Shown here: positions 19,013 to 29,235 of the stretch, in pieces
Layout of the letters: every line of letters begins with the position of its first letter
Position numbering within the stretch: position 1 is the stretch's first letter
From: Acholoe squamosa
Lineage: Eukaryota > Annelida > Polychaeta > Phyllodocida > Polynoidae
Length of the DNA stretch: 64,000 bases
Reading direction: 5' to 3'
Assembly: GCA_949317995.1 (NCBI GenBank)
Contig: OX439038.1
Span: forward strand, 33,254,613 to 33,318,612
The notes under the pieces: model-generated
The model's input: the letters and a program-made list of their open reading frames with translations, nothing else
Told to the model about the DNA's origin: nothing
Database searches by the model: none
Made by a program: the position numbers and the translations under genes

Positions 19013-21904
19013 TTAATTCTGGGGTAGGAATGAGCCATTGTGCCCGTTTCCCGGCCTGCGAACATCATTTCCCTGATCTCGTTGGTCTCTGTTCTGCTGA
19101 GAGGATGACAACTGATCCCTGTATTTCTTCAAAAACGTGCACTCCTCTGTAGAATGTGTAGTAGAGTCATGAATCAAACAATAGATCGCTCCCCCTCCCT
19201 TCTGACTCTCTCCTGCATCTCCCATCATCCTAGCATATTCCTGAGCTCTTCTCTGACCTTTATCATCCCCCTGTTGACCCTGCCTGCTTCCTCCTGTGTA
19301 TCTCTGTCCCTGAAACCTGTTATTGAAATACTGAGACGCGTTATATTGATTTCCACCGCGGCCCCCTTGATAATTCCATCCTCGGCCTCCACCACCTGTA
19401 CCAAACTGCCTATTCTGACCATATGTTCCCGCGCCGGTCCCTCTGCCCGCCTGCACCTGATACTGCCCTTGTGAAGCGCCACCCCTTCCAGCATACTGTC
19501 CCTGCTGATTCTCCCGTCCATGTTCCATTTCTCTAAGCCCCCGTCTATATTCCATAGTACACATCTCCACCACTGCTTTAGTTTGTTCCCTAGCATACTC
19601 TTTAGGATCAAACTGATCGTTCCCACATGCTCCATCCCGAGTCCCCTCAGACTCTAGCATGTGTAACTGCGCCACACCTTTGGAGTTCCTTCCTTTCTCC
19701 ACATTTTCCCAATAAGACGCCAGCCTGAGAGCCTCTTCAAAAGAATCAGCATTGTGTTTCATCAGGTCCTTATCAATGGGCGGAAGCAAACCCCCTACGA
19801 AGACCGACAGTTTGATGACATCAGGAACGTCCAACTTGTCATATTCCTTTATTTTCAATGCAAAGTCCCAGACCGACTGTCCCTTTTCCTGCTTCAGACA
19901 GTGCAAATCCCTATGTTTCTGCCATAGTGGCCTTTTGTCTTCAAAAACCCTCTTCACTATAGCCACTACTTTGTCCAAAGTATCCTTTTCCCCCTCTGGA
20001 ATACCATCCATCCATTTCGATGCCCCCTTCTTCAAGCCCAATTTTGCATACTCAAGATGTTGATCCGGAGACCATCCAAATAGCTTTTGCATTCCATTCA
20101 ATTCCTTGAAATATCTCCGATAATCCTCCCCAGGCTCCCCATTGAAGGATGGTAGTTTAACATTCGGACTAGGCGCCATGTCGTCGTCCTCAAAACCAAT
20201 AATAGGTGCAATATCCTCCTCCACCTGTTTCTCCGCATCCAAATCACCCACTGAGCTCTCTTCACTATCGTTCCCCTGTACACCAGTTCCAACACCTCCA
20301 GCGACAGAGCCCTCGGCGGCTTCCTCCCGGGCCTCCCTTTCTATCTGTCGTCTTCTCTCTTCATCCGCTCTCCGAACCCACCAATCCTCCCAGTCACCCG
20401 AAACATCAGTCTGAAGATGACTATTTAGAACATCATCTAAATGCCCCTCATCTGTAGTACGACCTGTACTATTGCCTGAGCGGATATTCGCAGTTACCTT
20501 TCTCCAATTTACAGTGTCGTTCAAAAACCTCTCCCTTCGTGCTACACGCTCCCGGTCTATCTCCGGCCCCGCGGGCGGCTCCTCCCCATCAATGGCCTGC
20601 CGATATCTCAGCTCCTGTTCCAATATGGCCCTCCCCCTCTCTATGCTGTGTCGGACCCTAATATTAGTGTTCTGCAAACCTGCAATAACTTCATCCACTC
20701 GTGCCCTACTCACAGACTCTCCCAAATGACTGCCACTTTGATCACCTGTAATGACCGGTGTAGTACAGCTTGTCCGATCCTGTCCAACTCCACCACTCTC
20801 ATCCTGGCCCACCAAGTCCTTATCACTCAACTCTCTCCCATTCTCAACAACCACCAAGAAACCAGATGGTAGCAATCCTGCACTCCCCCCTTGTAAATCA
20901 CCACAGGCCTCCGACCCCTGTTCCTGTATCTTCTCACCGACGTCCTCGCTTCGTCCTGACACTGCCACCACCGTAGACGCCCCGTCTACTGGATTATTCT
21001 CCCCATGTGCGTCCCCCTCATTCTCATGACTATCCTTTGTTCCACTCTCATCCACCTGTCCGTCTTCATGTACTGGCTCAATTAACCCCAATGACGTTGC
21101 AATTGCTTCAAAAGTCAAATCCTCATCACCAATATCCGCCACATCCCCCTCAGATGCGCGTCTGATTCGTCCCTGGTCCGCTGTACCCTCAAATTCAAGG
21201 CACCTAGGAGTAGCCTTACAGAAATTAATACTGGAGCTCCTAGCAATGGGCGTCGAAAAATACTTATAATTCACTAATCTGTCTCCTGTCGTCCATCCTT
21301 TGCAGAGATGATCAGGCCGGTCCCCTGCATCAGCACTCACTGTGTGCTCCTGAACCGCCGCCTGTTGCCCATCACTAGAAATATCAGCCCTGGTCTCCGA
21401 CTCTGCCGCAGATGACTGATGCTCGTTCTCCACTCCCAATGTTGAGAATGGTCCAGAGGTATCGTCCACTACCACCGACCCTGCTGGTTCAGAATCAGCC
21501 GTCGTAGACAATTGTAGGCCAGACGTCCCCCCAGATTTGGGATCCCTTTGAGACGACGCCCGCTCCTCCTCTGACCGAGCCACGGGGAATCCAATCTCTC
21601 TAGACACCTCCTCTCCAGGCAAAAGCACCACTTGCGACCTGGGTCCTAATTGCACATGCACATGTGTGTGATCCGATCTAAGAGTGACACGTGATTGATC
21701 AGGTCCCGCTTCACTCACTCCGGATCTTCCACCCTGTCCCTCTGCTACACCACTATGTGCTACTGCTGCATTCCCAGGCAATGTGCGCGCTGCAGGTATG
21801 ATAGTATAGACTTCCACACCGTCACTACTGTCAGTGTGTGACGATGCCGCTGAGTCACATCCAGCGTCTGAGCTGCTAGGTATCGGGTACGGCGAGCCGC
21901 TCAT
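19013..21904 (-). CDS. gag: Gag polyprotein of the 17-kb element
   Basis: The protein has 963 residues from the first ATG (21,904-21,902). The frame is open eight codons further up, but those begin with GTG. The start lies only about 40 bases from the LTR end, so the leader is nearly all LTR. The first 600 residues are acidic, Ser/Gly/Asp-rich and look disordered, which makes this Gag unusually long. A retrotransposon-type capsid region follows at about residues 595-760 (starting near PSFNGEPGE), then a Gly/Gln/Arg-rich nucleic-acid-binding stretch. A zinc knuckle of form C-x2-H-x4-H-x4-C ends the domain set, with the usual second Cys replaced by His, as in several Ty3 Gags. Pol is reached by a -1 shift near the end. 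Confidence 0.9.
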   Translation of the reverse strand: MSGSPYPIPSSSDAGCDSAASSHTDSSDGVEVYTIIPAARTLPGNAAVAHSGVAEGQGGRSGVSEAGPDQSRVTLRSDHTHVHVQLGPRSQVVLLPGEEVSREIGFPVARSEEERASSQRDPKSGGTSGLQLSTTADSEPAGSVVVDDTSGPFSTLGVENEHQSSAAESETRADISSDGQQAAVQEHTVSADAGDRPDHLCKGWTTGDRLVNYKYFSTPIARSSSINFCKATPRCLEFEGTADQGRIRRASEGDVADIGDEDLTFEAIATSLGLIEPVHEDGQVDESGTKDSHENEGDAHGENNPVDGASTVVAVSGRSEDVGEKIQEQGSEACGDLQGGSAGLLPSGFLVVVENGRELSDKDLVGQDESGGVGQDRTSCTTPVITGDQSGSHLGESVSRARVDEVIAGLQNTNIRVRHSIERGRAILEQELRYRQAIDGEEPPAGPEIDRERVARRERFLNDTVNWRKVTANIRSGNSTGRTTDEGHLDDVLNSHLQTDVSGDWEDWWVRRADEERRRQIEREAREEAAEGSVAGGVGTGVQGNDSEESSVGDLDAEKQVEEDIAPIIGFEDDDMAPSPNVKLPSFNGEPGEDYRRYFKELNGMQKLFGWSPDQHLEYAKLGLKKGASKWMDGIPEGEKDTLDKVVAIVKRVFEDKRPLWQKHRDLHCLKQEKGQSVWDFALKIKEYDKLDVPDVIKLSVFVGGLLPPIDKDLMKHNADSFEEALRLASYWENVEKGRNSKGVAQLHMLESEGTRDGACGNDQFDPKEYAREQTKAVVEMCTMEYRRGLREMEHGRENQQGQYAGRGGASQGQYQVQAGRGTGAGTYGQNRQFGTGGGGRGWNYQGGRGGNQYNASQYFNNRFQGQRYTGGSRQGQQGDDKGQRRAQEYARMMGDAGESQKGGGAIYCLIHDSTTHSTEECTFLKKYRDQLSSSQQNRDQRDQGNDVRRPGNGHNGSFLPQN
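19046..19052 (-). promoter_or_regulatory. -1 ribosomal frameshift heptamer GGGAAAC
   Basis: In the last codons of gag the sequence reads CCG GGA AAC GGG, so G_GGA_AAC sits in the exact zero-frame register of a canonical X_XXY_YYZ slippery site. The pol frame is the -1 frame and is open from just after a TGA at 19,067-19,065, giving a gag/pol overlap of only about 50 bases. GGGAAAC is a known slippery heptamer of retroviruses. A downstream stem was not convincingly identified by eye. Confidence 0.75.
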
Positions 21905-21924
21905 CAGTACAATGATAAGCCCAA

Positions 21925-21941
21925 CCACTAATTCTCCACCA
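21925..21941 (-). promoter_or_regulatory. Primer binding site
   Basis: Two bases (GA) after the 5' LTR, the element-sense strand reads TGGTGGAGAATTAGTGG. The leading TGG fits the complement of a tRNA CCA end, and the following 14 bases could pair with an acceptor stem and the 3' strand of a T stem. I could not assign the tRNA. It is not the Lys or Ser primer I know from gypsy-like elements. Confidence 0.65.
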
Positions 21942-21943
21942 TC

Positions 21944-22668
21944 TGGGCTGTGTGGGTTGTGTTTATATGTATATTAATGTGGTATAAGTTGTGTAGTTAT
22001 TATCAGCTCGCTCCGCTGTTCTCACGTATTTGGGAAGACTAACTCTAGTGGTATGATGTTGGCCTAGCCCATTCTTTTAACCAACACCAAGACGCCGATA
22101 CAAGTCACCATTTATTGTTCATTGGTTATTCACAATTACAGTTGTTTGGTGAGTCCACTCAGATTGTACAGCTTCACCGACATCAGTCTATTCATACAAG
22201 CAGTTCATGTTTTAACAATCCGATGCTACTGGAGAGGTATGAGTGCCATAGAGATCCTGTTCAATCCGTTCTTACATTGGCTAAGTGCAATACTAAATAC
22301 TAAACAGCTTCATCCTCGTCTACTCCAGGAGTATGTGTTGCCTCCTCGGCTGCTCCCACAATACTGACTCCTCCCCATCTCTTACCAACCCCTCACACCT
22401 TTTAGACGCCGGTGTTTGGCTCACCCGTATTCCCCCCTCCCCCTCTACAGAATCTACCTGACCAGATCTCGTCGACTCCCCCCCGTCTGCAACATTCCAC
22501 AGTCTACCATAAACTCTATACTACCATAAACCCTATACAGGACTCCCATAGCACTCTCCCATATAGCATATAATAAATACACACATAATACAGCATACAA
22601 TAAATACCTACATAAGTGTACCCTGTTATACCCGTTCATTATAATTATTGGCTATTGATGACAAAACA
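21944..22668 (-). repeat. 5' LTR of the 17-kb element
   Basis: In element sense the 725-bp LTR starts TGTTTTGTCATC at 22,668 and ends CCCA at 21,944. A CCAAT-like box lies near its start. A polyadenylation signal AATAAA lies at 22,116-22,111, followed by GT-rich sequence. It appears identical to the left copy. Confidence 0.93.
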
Positions 22669-22672
22669 ATAG
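22669..22672. repeat. Target site duplication ATAG (right)
   Basis: This is the partner of the ATAG at 5,579-5,582. Confidence 0.85.
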
Positions 22673-23488
22673 GTTGACTAAAAGATCATAATAAAGGTTG
22701 GATGTGGGCTATCCCAGCTGATCAAGCTGTGATAGGTAGGAAAGCTATACAGTGAGCTTGAGGGATAGGTATTGAAGAGGATGGGTAGCAAGGAGGATAG
22801 GTAATAAACAGTTTAAGAGATAGGCACAGAGGGTACCTTGTAAGGTGAGCATATTCAAAAGATACATTGGTGCTAGGTAATATCACAGATGTGCTAGTCA
22901 AATATGAGGGATGTGCAGAGTTGGGGGATAGTCACCATGAGGGATAGGTAAAGTGAATGATAGACAGATTGAGGGTAGACATTATTTCAACGTCAATTTA
23001 ACAGAGCAGAACAACAGTAAAAGGGGTTCAGCCAAATGCCATTTCGTGGACTAAAAATATAAACGTTGAGAAACGCTAAAACAACGCTGTTTTCCTGTTA
23101 AGAATACGTTCAATGATAGCACTAGTTAGCTTGCAAAATGTTTTTGAATTATCTTATAAATTTGTTCCTTGTTCATCTGTTGCCGTCCTGTGGCCTCTCT
23201 TGCTGAAACAAAGACGCCAATGCTAGAGGATGCATTGTCTTCTGCATCAGAGGTGCAGACAGGGAATTTCTCATGTACAACTGACGGAGTATTCCCTGAA
23301 AACTCTACACCTTGACTTCCTATATCCATGGTCATGGCACCTTGTGACTCGGATATATCAATGTATTACTTGGACTGTATATATTATTGAATGAGATGAC
23401 AACAGGGGCGTGGGACATGGGATGGAGGTAAGGGGGGGGGGTGGTTTTCCATCTGCTCAATTATGGCAAGGTCCTCAATATTAGCCTA
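22673..23488. repeat. Degenerate GATAGGTA-rich stretch
   Basis: GGATAGGTA or close variants recur about every 40-50 bases between 22,727 and 22,960. The remainder is unremarkable AT-rich DNA with one short open frame, listed separately. Confidence 0.4.
23126..23335 (-). CDS. Small hypothetical ORF
   Basis: There are 69 codons from an ATG with a second ATG two codons on. The product is mildly acidic with a C-terminal NKEQIYKIIQKHF segment that could be helical. No domain is recognised, no splice signals were established, and it may be a fortuitous frame. Confidence 0.2.
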   Translation of the reverse strand: MTMDIGSQGVEFSGNTPSVVHEKFPVCTSDAEDNASSSIGVFVSAREATGRQQMNKEQIYKIIQKHFAS

Positions 23489-23771
23489 GGCCAAGAAAAA
23501 TAAAAGGTGTGTTTCCAGTAACAAAGCTCAAAGAGCTAGGGTCGGTAGGTCGGATTTTTTTCTTTTCATTTTTTTTTCTTCTTTTTTTTTTACACTTATA
23601 TAGGAAATGTTAGGGCACATATCAATGCATGTATCAAATTCAATGAAAAACTTCTTTAAAATTTTAAAAATTAGACAAAGTTCTTCAAAATCACAAAAAC
23701 AGGTTTTTTGGCCCCTGCTCTGCTAGGGTCGGTCGGGTTACTGGAAACAAACCTTTTTTTTTTATTTGGCC
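23489..23771. mobile_element. Short inverted-repeat element (MITE-like)
   Basis: The left end GGCC-AAGAAAAATAAAAGG, then GTGTGTTTCCAGTAAC, matches in reverse complement the right end GTTACTGGAAACAAACC, then TTTATTTGGCC. Inside, GCTAGGGTCGGT occurs at both ends in direct orientation. CTA flanks both sides and may be a 3-bp target duplication. There is no coding capacity. Confidence 0.6.
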
Positions 23772-24386
23772 CTATATAAAAGTATAGCAGGCCCCCTCAG
23801 CCGAGACTCCTGCCTTCCCCCCCACCCAATCAAAAATTTGATTCCTACGCCTCTGGACATTGAAGGGCAAAATCATTATAGAGCAGAAAGATAGAAAAAA
23901 AAGCAAAGTATAAGAATTTTATAACGTTTATAGAGAAGGAGAAGAGGGGACAAATAGGTGGGAGGGGGTGAAAGAAGGGTATACAAAAAGAACGATGAAC
24001 TTCTTTAATGATGAATCATTGGGCCACAATTTTCATCATATGAAATCATGCCAGGAATCAGCAATACAAACGTACATCAACAATCAGGATCATCAGGGAA
24101 TTTTTAGGATTTCCATTTTTTTTTCAGTTCAGTGAGACCTGCAGGTCTCGTTTATTGCATGAAATCACATGTGATGAACCAATGTTGATTGATCGATTTT
24201 TTTTTATTAAACTAGTTATAATCAGCTCTCACTACGACATTTCATCTATAGTCAACACAATATAACATATTATATATCTGATATATAGGCTTTTAGCATC
24301 GCAACAGGAGCTTCTTGGACGACCATGTGAGAATCACACTCTCTGCAATCAGGACCTACTCTGCACTCGGTTTTTGATGGTAGTAC
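23772..24386. other. Gene-free spacer
   Basis: AT-rich sequence with short A and T runs. I see no coding sequence or clear repeat. Confidence 0.4.
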
Positions 24387-24689
24387 TTAATTATACATAA
24401 GAGAGAGCATCAGTTTGTCTCTGCGATGATTGAGGCTTTTTACGTCACTCATCTCATGCAGCTCATGAAGAAAGTAGCTTCTGTTGGGTCGATTATGGCA
24501 GATCCCGAGCCCCCCGTTTTGCAGCCTTTGCAGTTTGTCCAAACTGTTTTTTTTTGCAGGACCCATAGAAGAAGGAGGCATAGTCAAATACTGAAGCAAT
24601 ACAGGATTTGTGTATATAACCACAGCTGCTTTGCTGGTGATCATGGTCCTGATTTTAGCACTTTCCATCTTTACTCTGATGATGACCAA
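24387..24689 (-). pseudogene. LINE reverse transcriptase C-terminal remnant
   Basis: The minus-strand frame ends with LDKLQRLQN, then HELHEMSDV, then NHRRDKLMLSLMYN. This is the pattern at the C-terminus of RT proteins of CR1/Jockey-type LINEs (LxxLQRxQNRA...LPxxxRRxxxLxxxYK). Only about 50 codons are recognisable and no upstream RT core is visible, so this is a truncated fossil. Confidence 0.6.
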
Positions 24690-24942
24690 AAAGTTGCATT
24701 TAACGAGGGATATGTATATGTTAACCTATCAGTTTTCTATGCCATACTCAACAATGAAGCCTACCCCCGGTACATGTACAACATTGAACATTTTTTGTTT
24801 CTTCAGGTTTCAGCGTATCAAAGGCATTGCGAAATTTCACCAGTGAGGTACCATGAGTCATATCAACGGTATTTCATTCAATACATACAATAATCCAGTA
24901 CATGTATATATTACAAATATTGACCAAAATGATTTGTAATAT

Positions 24943-24943
24943 A

Positions 24944-25021
<78 letters not shown>
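24943..25021. repeat. (AG)n microsatellite
   Basis: About 38 consecutive AG units, followed by impure GGGAGAGGGG sequence to about 25,050. The Glu/Arg-repeat frame through it is not a gene. Confidence 0.9.
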
Positions 25022-25027
<6 letters not shown>

Positions 25028-25050
25028 GGGCAAGAAAAGAGGGAGAGGGG

Positions 25051-26059
25051 AGGAAAAAGTGAAGAGCGAAGATTTCACCAGTGGTCTCGCCAGGCCTCTA
25101 CATGCTAAACATGGGGTTGGGGGTGGGGCAGATATGGGAGGCTGGGGGGGGGGGGGCGGATGTCGGCCACAAAAGCTGTATCGTGTCTAACAGGTCGTGA
25201 ACCTGGCGTCACTAGCGGATCGACCCGCCTCCCTACTATTTTGGGTAAGGGTTGGCGGAATGAAATCGTCCCGGGTACAGGCGGAGACTGGGATGGATGG
25301 ATGCCGCGGCCGACGCGCATACGAACAGGGAAATGGCCTGAGGCGCTACATCCGGTAGGGGGAGTTACTGTGGCTGGCTACCGCTAGGTGTCTCTGTTGT
25401 TGGTGTAGGCGGAGGGCGGCACTGCAGGGTATGCTGCACTCCATGTATCATACATTCTCTCACCACCATTATAGAACCCGTGGTAGGGACTGGGATTACG
25501 CGCCTTAATGTATGATGATAATCCTTGTTAAACTGTCTATGCATCGGCCAAAATCTGCTATAATCTCCTCTGGATCCCTTTCCTTACACCCTAAACAAAA
25601 CACCTGGATAACATGTATTAGTTTTCATGAGACTCGTTTTGTCCCCCCGCAACATTATTTATTTTATTTTATTGGAATATGAATATCCTTGGCTAGCGGG
25701 TTTTCTGGCTATAGCTGCATCACAAACCATCATGTAGCCCGGCATGTAGCCTACATGATTCGTGCATCAATCGGATTAGTCGTAGACCTGCTCGACTTCA
25801 AACAACAGGGAATTATAAAGAACAATTGCGAGGGCAGTGGAGGGTTTTTGAATGACGGTGTCTGGAACATTGCTAGGTCTTTTCAGGGAATGCACGTTTT
25901 TCATAGGCCTCCTATAGTAACGCCCACCCTACTCCGATGCAAAACCAATGAAAAGGACCTCTAAAAGTGCACAGGCAATGCAGTATGATTTTTTTTTTTT
26001 GCCGTACGCCTCACCGTGCTTTATCTTACACAATGGAAATACAATGATATACAAACCAA
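25051..26059. other. Gene-free spacer
   Basis: Contains a GC-richer patch (25,100-25,440) with a 12-base G run and short frames on both strands that show no domain. The rest is AT-rich. Confidence 0.35.
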
Positions 26060-26510
26060 CCAGTAGGCACAGAACGTTGCATCAACGTTGACAACTGGTT
26101 AATATTGTGTTAATGGCGTTGATCAACCTGTCTTCAACACTTTTTCAATTATTCTATTCCAATGTTGTCAACCATCACAATTTGAACATCCAATCAACAG
26201 TTGACATATCAATGTTGAAATATTGTTCTCAATTCAACATTGATTTTTCAACATTGAATCAACAATATCAATTTCAATGTTGATTCAATATTGACATATC
26301 AACAAAGAATCCCCTGACAACTAGCAATTTTTGACATCCCTTTGCTTGACCTTTTAAGTTTGACCTTTTGAGGAGTTGGCCAAAAGTGGGGGGGGGGGGG
26401 CATGACCCCCTGCCTCCCTGGTTTCCACGCCCATGTTGTTTCAACATTTACACAATGTTGAAACAGTGCCGAATCAACATAGAAATATAAATGTTGAATC
26501 AGCACTGAGC
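26060..26510. repeat. Cluster of CAATGTTGA / TCAACATTG motifs
   Basis: About a dozen near-palindromic copies of TTCAACATTGAA or its halves (CAACGTTG, TCAATGTTGA, TTCAACATTG) occur in 450 bases on both strands, broken by an unrelated patch at 26,330-26,430 with a 13-base G run. The region could fold into many alternative hairpins. Confidence 0.6.
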
Positions 26511-27154
26511 TGAGCTGTCAAGTCATGCCTCGAAGACCTGTATACAAAAACATTGCAGCTGGTATTTTTTTTTAATTGGTACATCTTAGGATAGATCTAT
26601 GTTTACTTGTACATTTGAAATAGAAATAGTCGGCATTTTCTTCGTCCTAAAAGCGCACAGGCACAGCATACCCCAGAGTATAGGGTATGTTAGAGTATGT
26701 TAGGGGGTCATGTGGGGACCGGGGTATCCTCAGGGCATCGGAAACGGAACCTGTTATAACCCCCATGGGCCTGCTAGATTTAATTTTCCTCTCATTTGCG
26801 ACAGAGATCTGTATCAAGGCTACTCAGTGCCGGGAATGCCACCCACACCCACATCAAGGCCGAATCTCGTGACCTTTCGGCAACGACCCATGATGCACCT
26901 CTGGCCAATGGCGGTCCCAGTCACTGCACATTGACCTATTGTTATAATGATGACATGAAGTCGGCATTTCTTTTGTGGTATGAGTGATTTTATGACAAAA
27001 GCGAATTATGTGTCCTCATAATGAAATAGAGTTCCACTAAATCAACGTATTGGAAGGCAAACAGGAAGTTGTGCCACCCACGCATGTCATGTCATAAATG
27101 ATAGGTCTGCTCGTCTCTTTTTTCTATTTGGAGAGGGTTGAGCAGTTGGTTTAA

Positions 27155-27155
<1 letters not shown>
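26511..27155. other. Gene-free spacer
   Basis: No recognised gene or repeat family. Short frames only. Confidence 0.35.

Positions 27156-27199
<44 letters not shown>
27156..27199. repeat. (TA)n microsatellite
   Basis: A run of TA units directly beside the inverted-repeat element that starts at 27,213. Confidence 0.9.
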
Positions 27200-27203
<4 letters not shown>

Positions 27204-27212
27204 CATGTAGTA

Positions 27213-27821
27213 CCGTAATCTCCCGCGTAGAAGACGCGGTGCGCGTAGAAGACGCTCCCCAAACTCACGGTAGGCTGGTTCGCGTAGAGGATGCATCCAA
27301 CCTCCCTGGATCGATATTTAGAAAACCCCCCGTACAAGACGCCCCCCCAACTCACCAAGGAGGGGTTCGTGTATAAGACGCACCCCCCCACCCACCACCC
27401 CCAGGCTCTATGAGTTCAAGCTGTCATCGGCACACGGTCGGCGTTTTCCCCGCCAGGCAAATATCTACAGCGACCGGTCTGCCGCGCTGCTGGCGCTATG
27501 AGTTCAAGCTGTCACCGGCACACGGTCGGCGTCAAACCCGCCGAGCGCCCGTCGACACCTCCCGGTCTGCCGCGGTGCAGGCTCTATGAGTTCAAGCTGT
27601 CATCGGCACACGGTCGGCGTCAAACCCGCCGAGCAAATCTACACCGACCGGTCTGCCGTGGTGCAGGCTCTATGAGTTCAAGCTGTCATCGGCGCATTTT
27701 CCCAAATGAGATGTTGGAAAACCCCGCGTATAAGACACACCCCCAACTTGAAGAAATCCTCTAAGAAGCACAAGGCATTTGTTTGGCGTAGAGGACGCGT
27801 CTTATACGCGGGAGATTACGG
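27213..27821. mobile_element. 609-bp TA-flanked inverted-repeat element
   Basis: The left terminus CCGTAATCTCCCGCGTA and the right terminus TACGCGGGAGATTACGG are perfect reverse complements, extending imperfectly inward (AGAAGACGCG against GCGTCTTA). Each end is flanked by TA, the duplication made by Tc1/mariner/pogo-type transposases. There is no transposase, so it is non-autonomous. Sub-terminal GTATAAGACGC-like motifs recur at least five times inside, as if the element grew by internal duplication of its own ends. Confidence 0.8.
27408..27690. repeat. Minisatellite inside the inverted-repeat element
   Basis: About 3.3 copies of an 86-88 base unit containing CTATGAGTTCAAGCTGTC, CGGCACACGGTCGGCG and CCGGTCTGCCGCG. 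Copies differ by few substitutions, so the array is much younger than the surrounding AT-rich DNA. Confidence 0.8.
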
Positions 27822-27823
27822 TA

Positions 27824-29235
27824 GATTATATATTGGCTACATCAACTGTAGCTCCGCCTTCAGGGTCCGTTATTTGGGATCATATCAAGGTGGGACTACA
27901 CTCACATAGAATTTGAATGCACCCTACCATCCGAATACTCCTTAGATACATTGTACCTTTGTACATAGCAAACCTGATTGAAAAAGAAAGATACTGGTTG
28001 CACCAAGAAACCAGTACAACTCCCATCGTTTTCTTTAATATAAGACAGACACAAGCCAAATACCGAATTCTGAAGTATCATTGCCATCAGCGTCCTTCAC
28101 ATGCATGTCCTGTATAGACCTAAAACTACCACCAACCATGGACCTGGAGAATAGATGTTTGTGCACCAAAAAAGAATGACCTCTCTGCCATTCAATATGT
28201 GCTACATCAACTGTCGAAGGAGAATTATTAATATTTAATTTAGGTCGCAATAGCTGGTATAGGTTTGAGTAATGTCTACCATATATTGGTTAGATCCTCA
28301 ATGTGCTAGATTACTATTTATATTGTACCCTAGGATTATTGGCGAAATGAATACCTGACAAGTAATAAAGGTTCGACAGGATGGTTGATTCACTACCTAA
28401 GAACTAACAGTGTTCAGAATAAATAAGTAAATGTACCGGTAGGTCTACATATAGAATATTTAAGTGGCAATACTTTTCAGAAGTTCATTAAATGTATATC
28501 AAATTTGGTGACATCACGGAACGCGAGCCATGAAAGACGTGATGGACATTAGTGCTGCAGACTTCTACGGTCATTGATTGATATAGGCCCATCACTATAT
28601 TTACAATTCAATCTAGGTCAATAGAATCATTACACTCTAGATATACAGGGATACACACCAACTTCCAGAACTTAAAGCTGGAGAAAGTCTATGCTAGATG
28701 AATATAGATACTGCTAATCAAGTAACAGCTCGACCTCGAATAAATAAGTCCTATGAGTTTCACTTCTTCCTCCAGCCATTTAATTGTAAGTTCTGGCTAT
28801 CAAACGTGCTTTTCCTCTGTGCCAAGCTAAGATACAGTAGTAATTAGTTATAAACTAGTGACACCTGGAATTTGAGTAGTTTGACGCTAACATTAAGTAG
28901 TCAAGGGGAATAATCTCGAGCTCGGTGGCAAGAACACGATTTCGGCGACCTTGGCTCAATATACTCTAAATCATAAATAACATACCGACCATAGATTTGT
29001 ACACCACCTAAATCTTTCTTGGCCATCATCTAATTGGCCTGACAGATAATTGTTTGCTGAGCCCAAAACAGAAAAGAGTTTCTGGTGTTAAAATCTCAGA
29101 TTTTTGAACACCAAGATGGTGCAACAGCCCTCAACATGATGAACCTTCCCCAGTAAATATGCTAATTAGCTTATATTGGACGTGGGCGCTCCTTTACCCG
29201 ATGTGTTAGAGCAGGACAAGGGCATACCATCCTTA
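27824..29235. other. Gene-free spacer
   Basis: AT-rich with short frames on both strands that show no domain. I see no tRNA, LTR or inverted-repeat element I can support. Confidence 0.35.

Larger units (their letters stand above)
5583..22668 (-). mobile_element. Complete 17.1-kb env-bearing Ty3/gypsy element
   Basis: Two 725-bp direct repeats beginning TG and ending CA bound 17,086 bases, and the element is flanked on both sides by ATAG. On the minus strand it reads LTR, gag, pol (protease, RT, RNase H, integrase), three accessory ORFs, a zone without sense ORFs that holds an antisense gene, env, LTR. I compared the two LTRs line by line and saw no difference. Gag, pol and env all read open, so the insertion looks very recent and possibly mobile. 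Env with a furin site and RT of Ty3 type points to an errantivirus-like (Metaviridae) element. It is about twice the length of typical members. Confidence 0.93.

Noticed and set aside
24902..25108. Glu-Arg repeat frame
   Set aside because: It is the (AG)n microsatellite translated.
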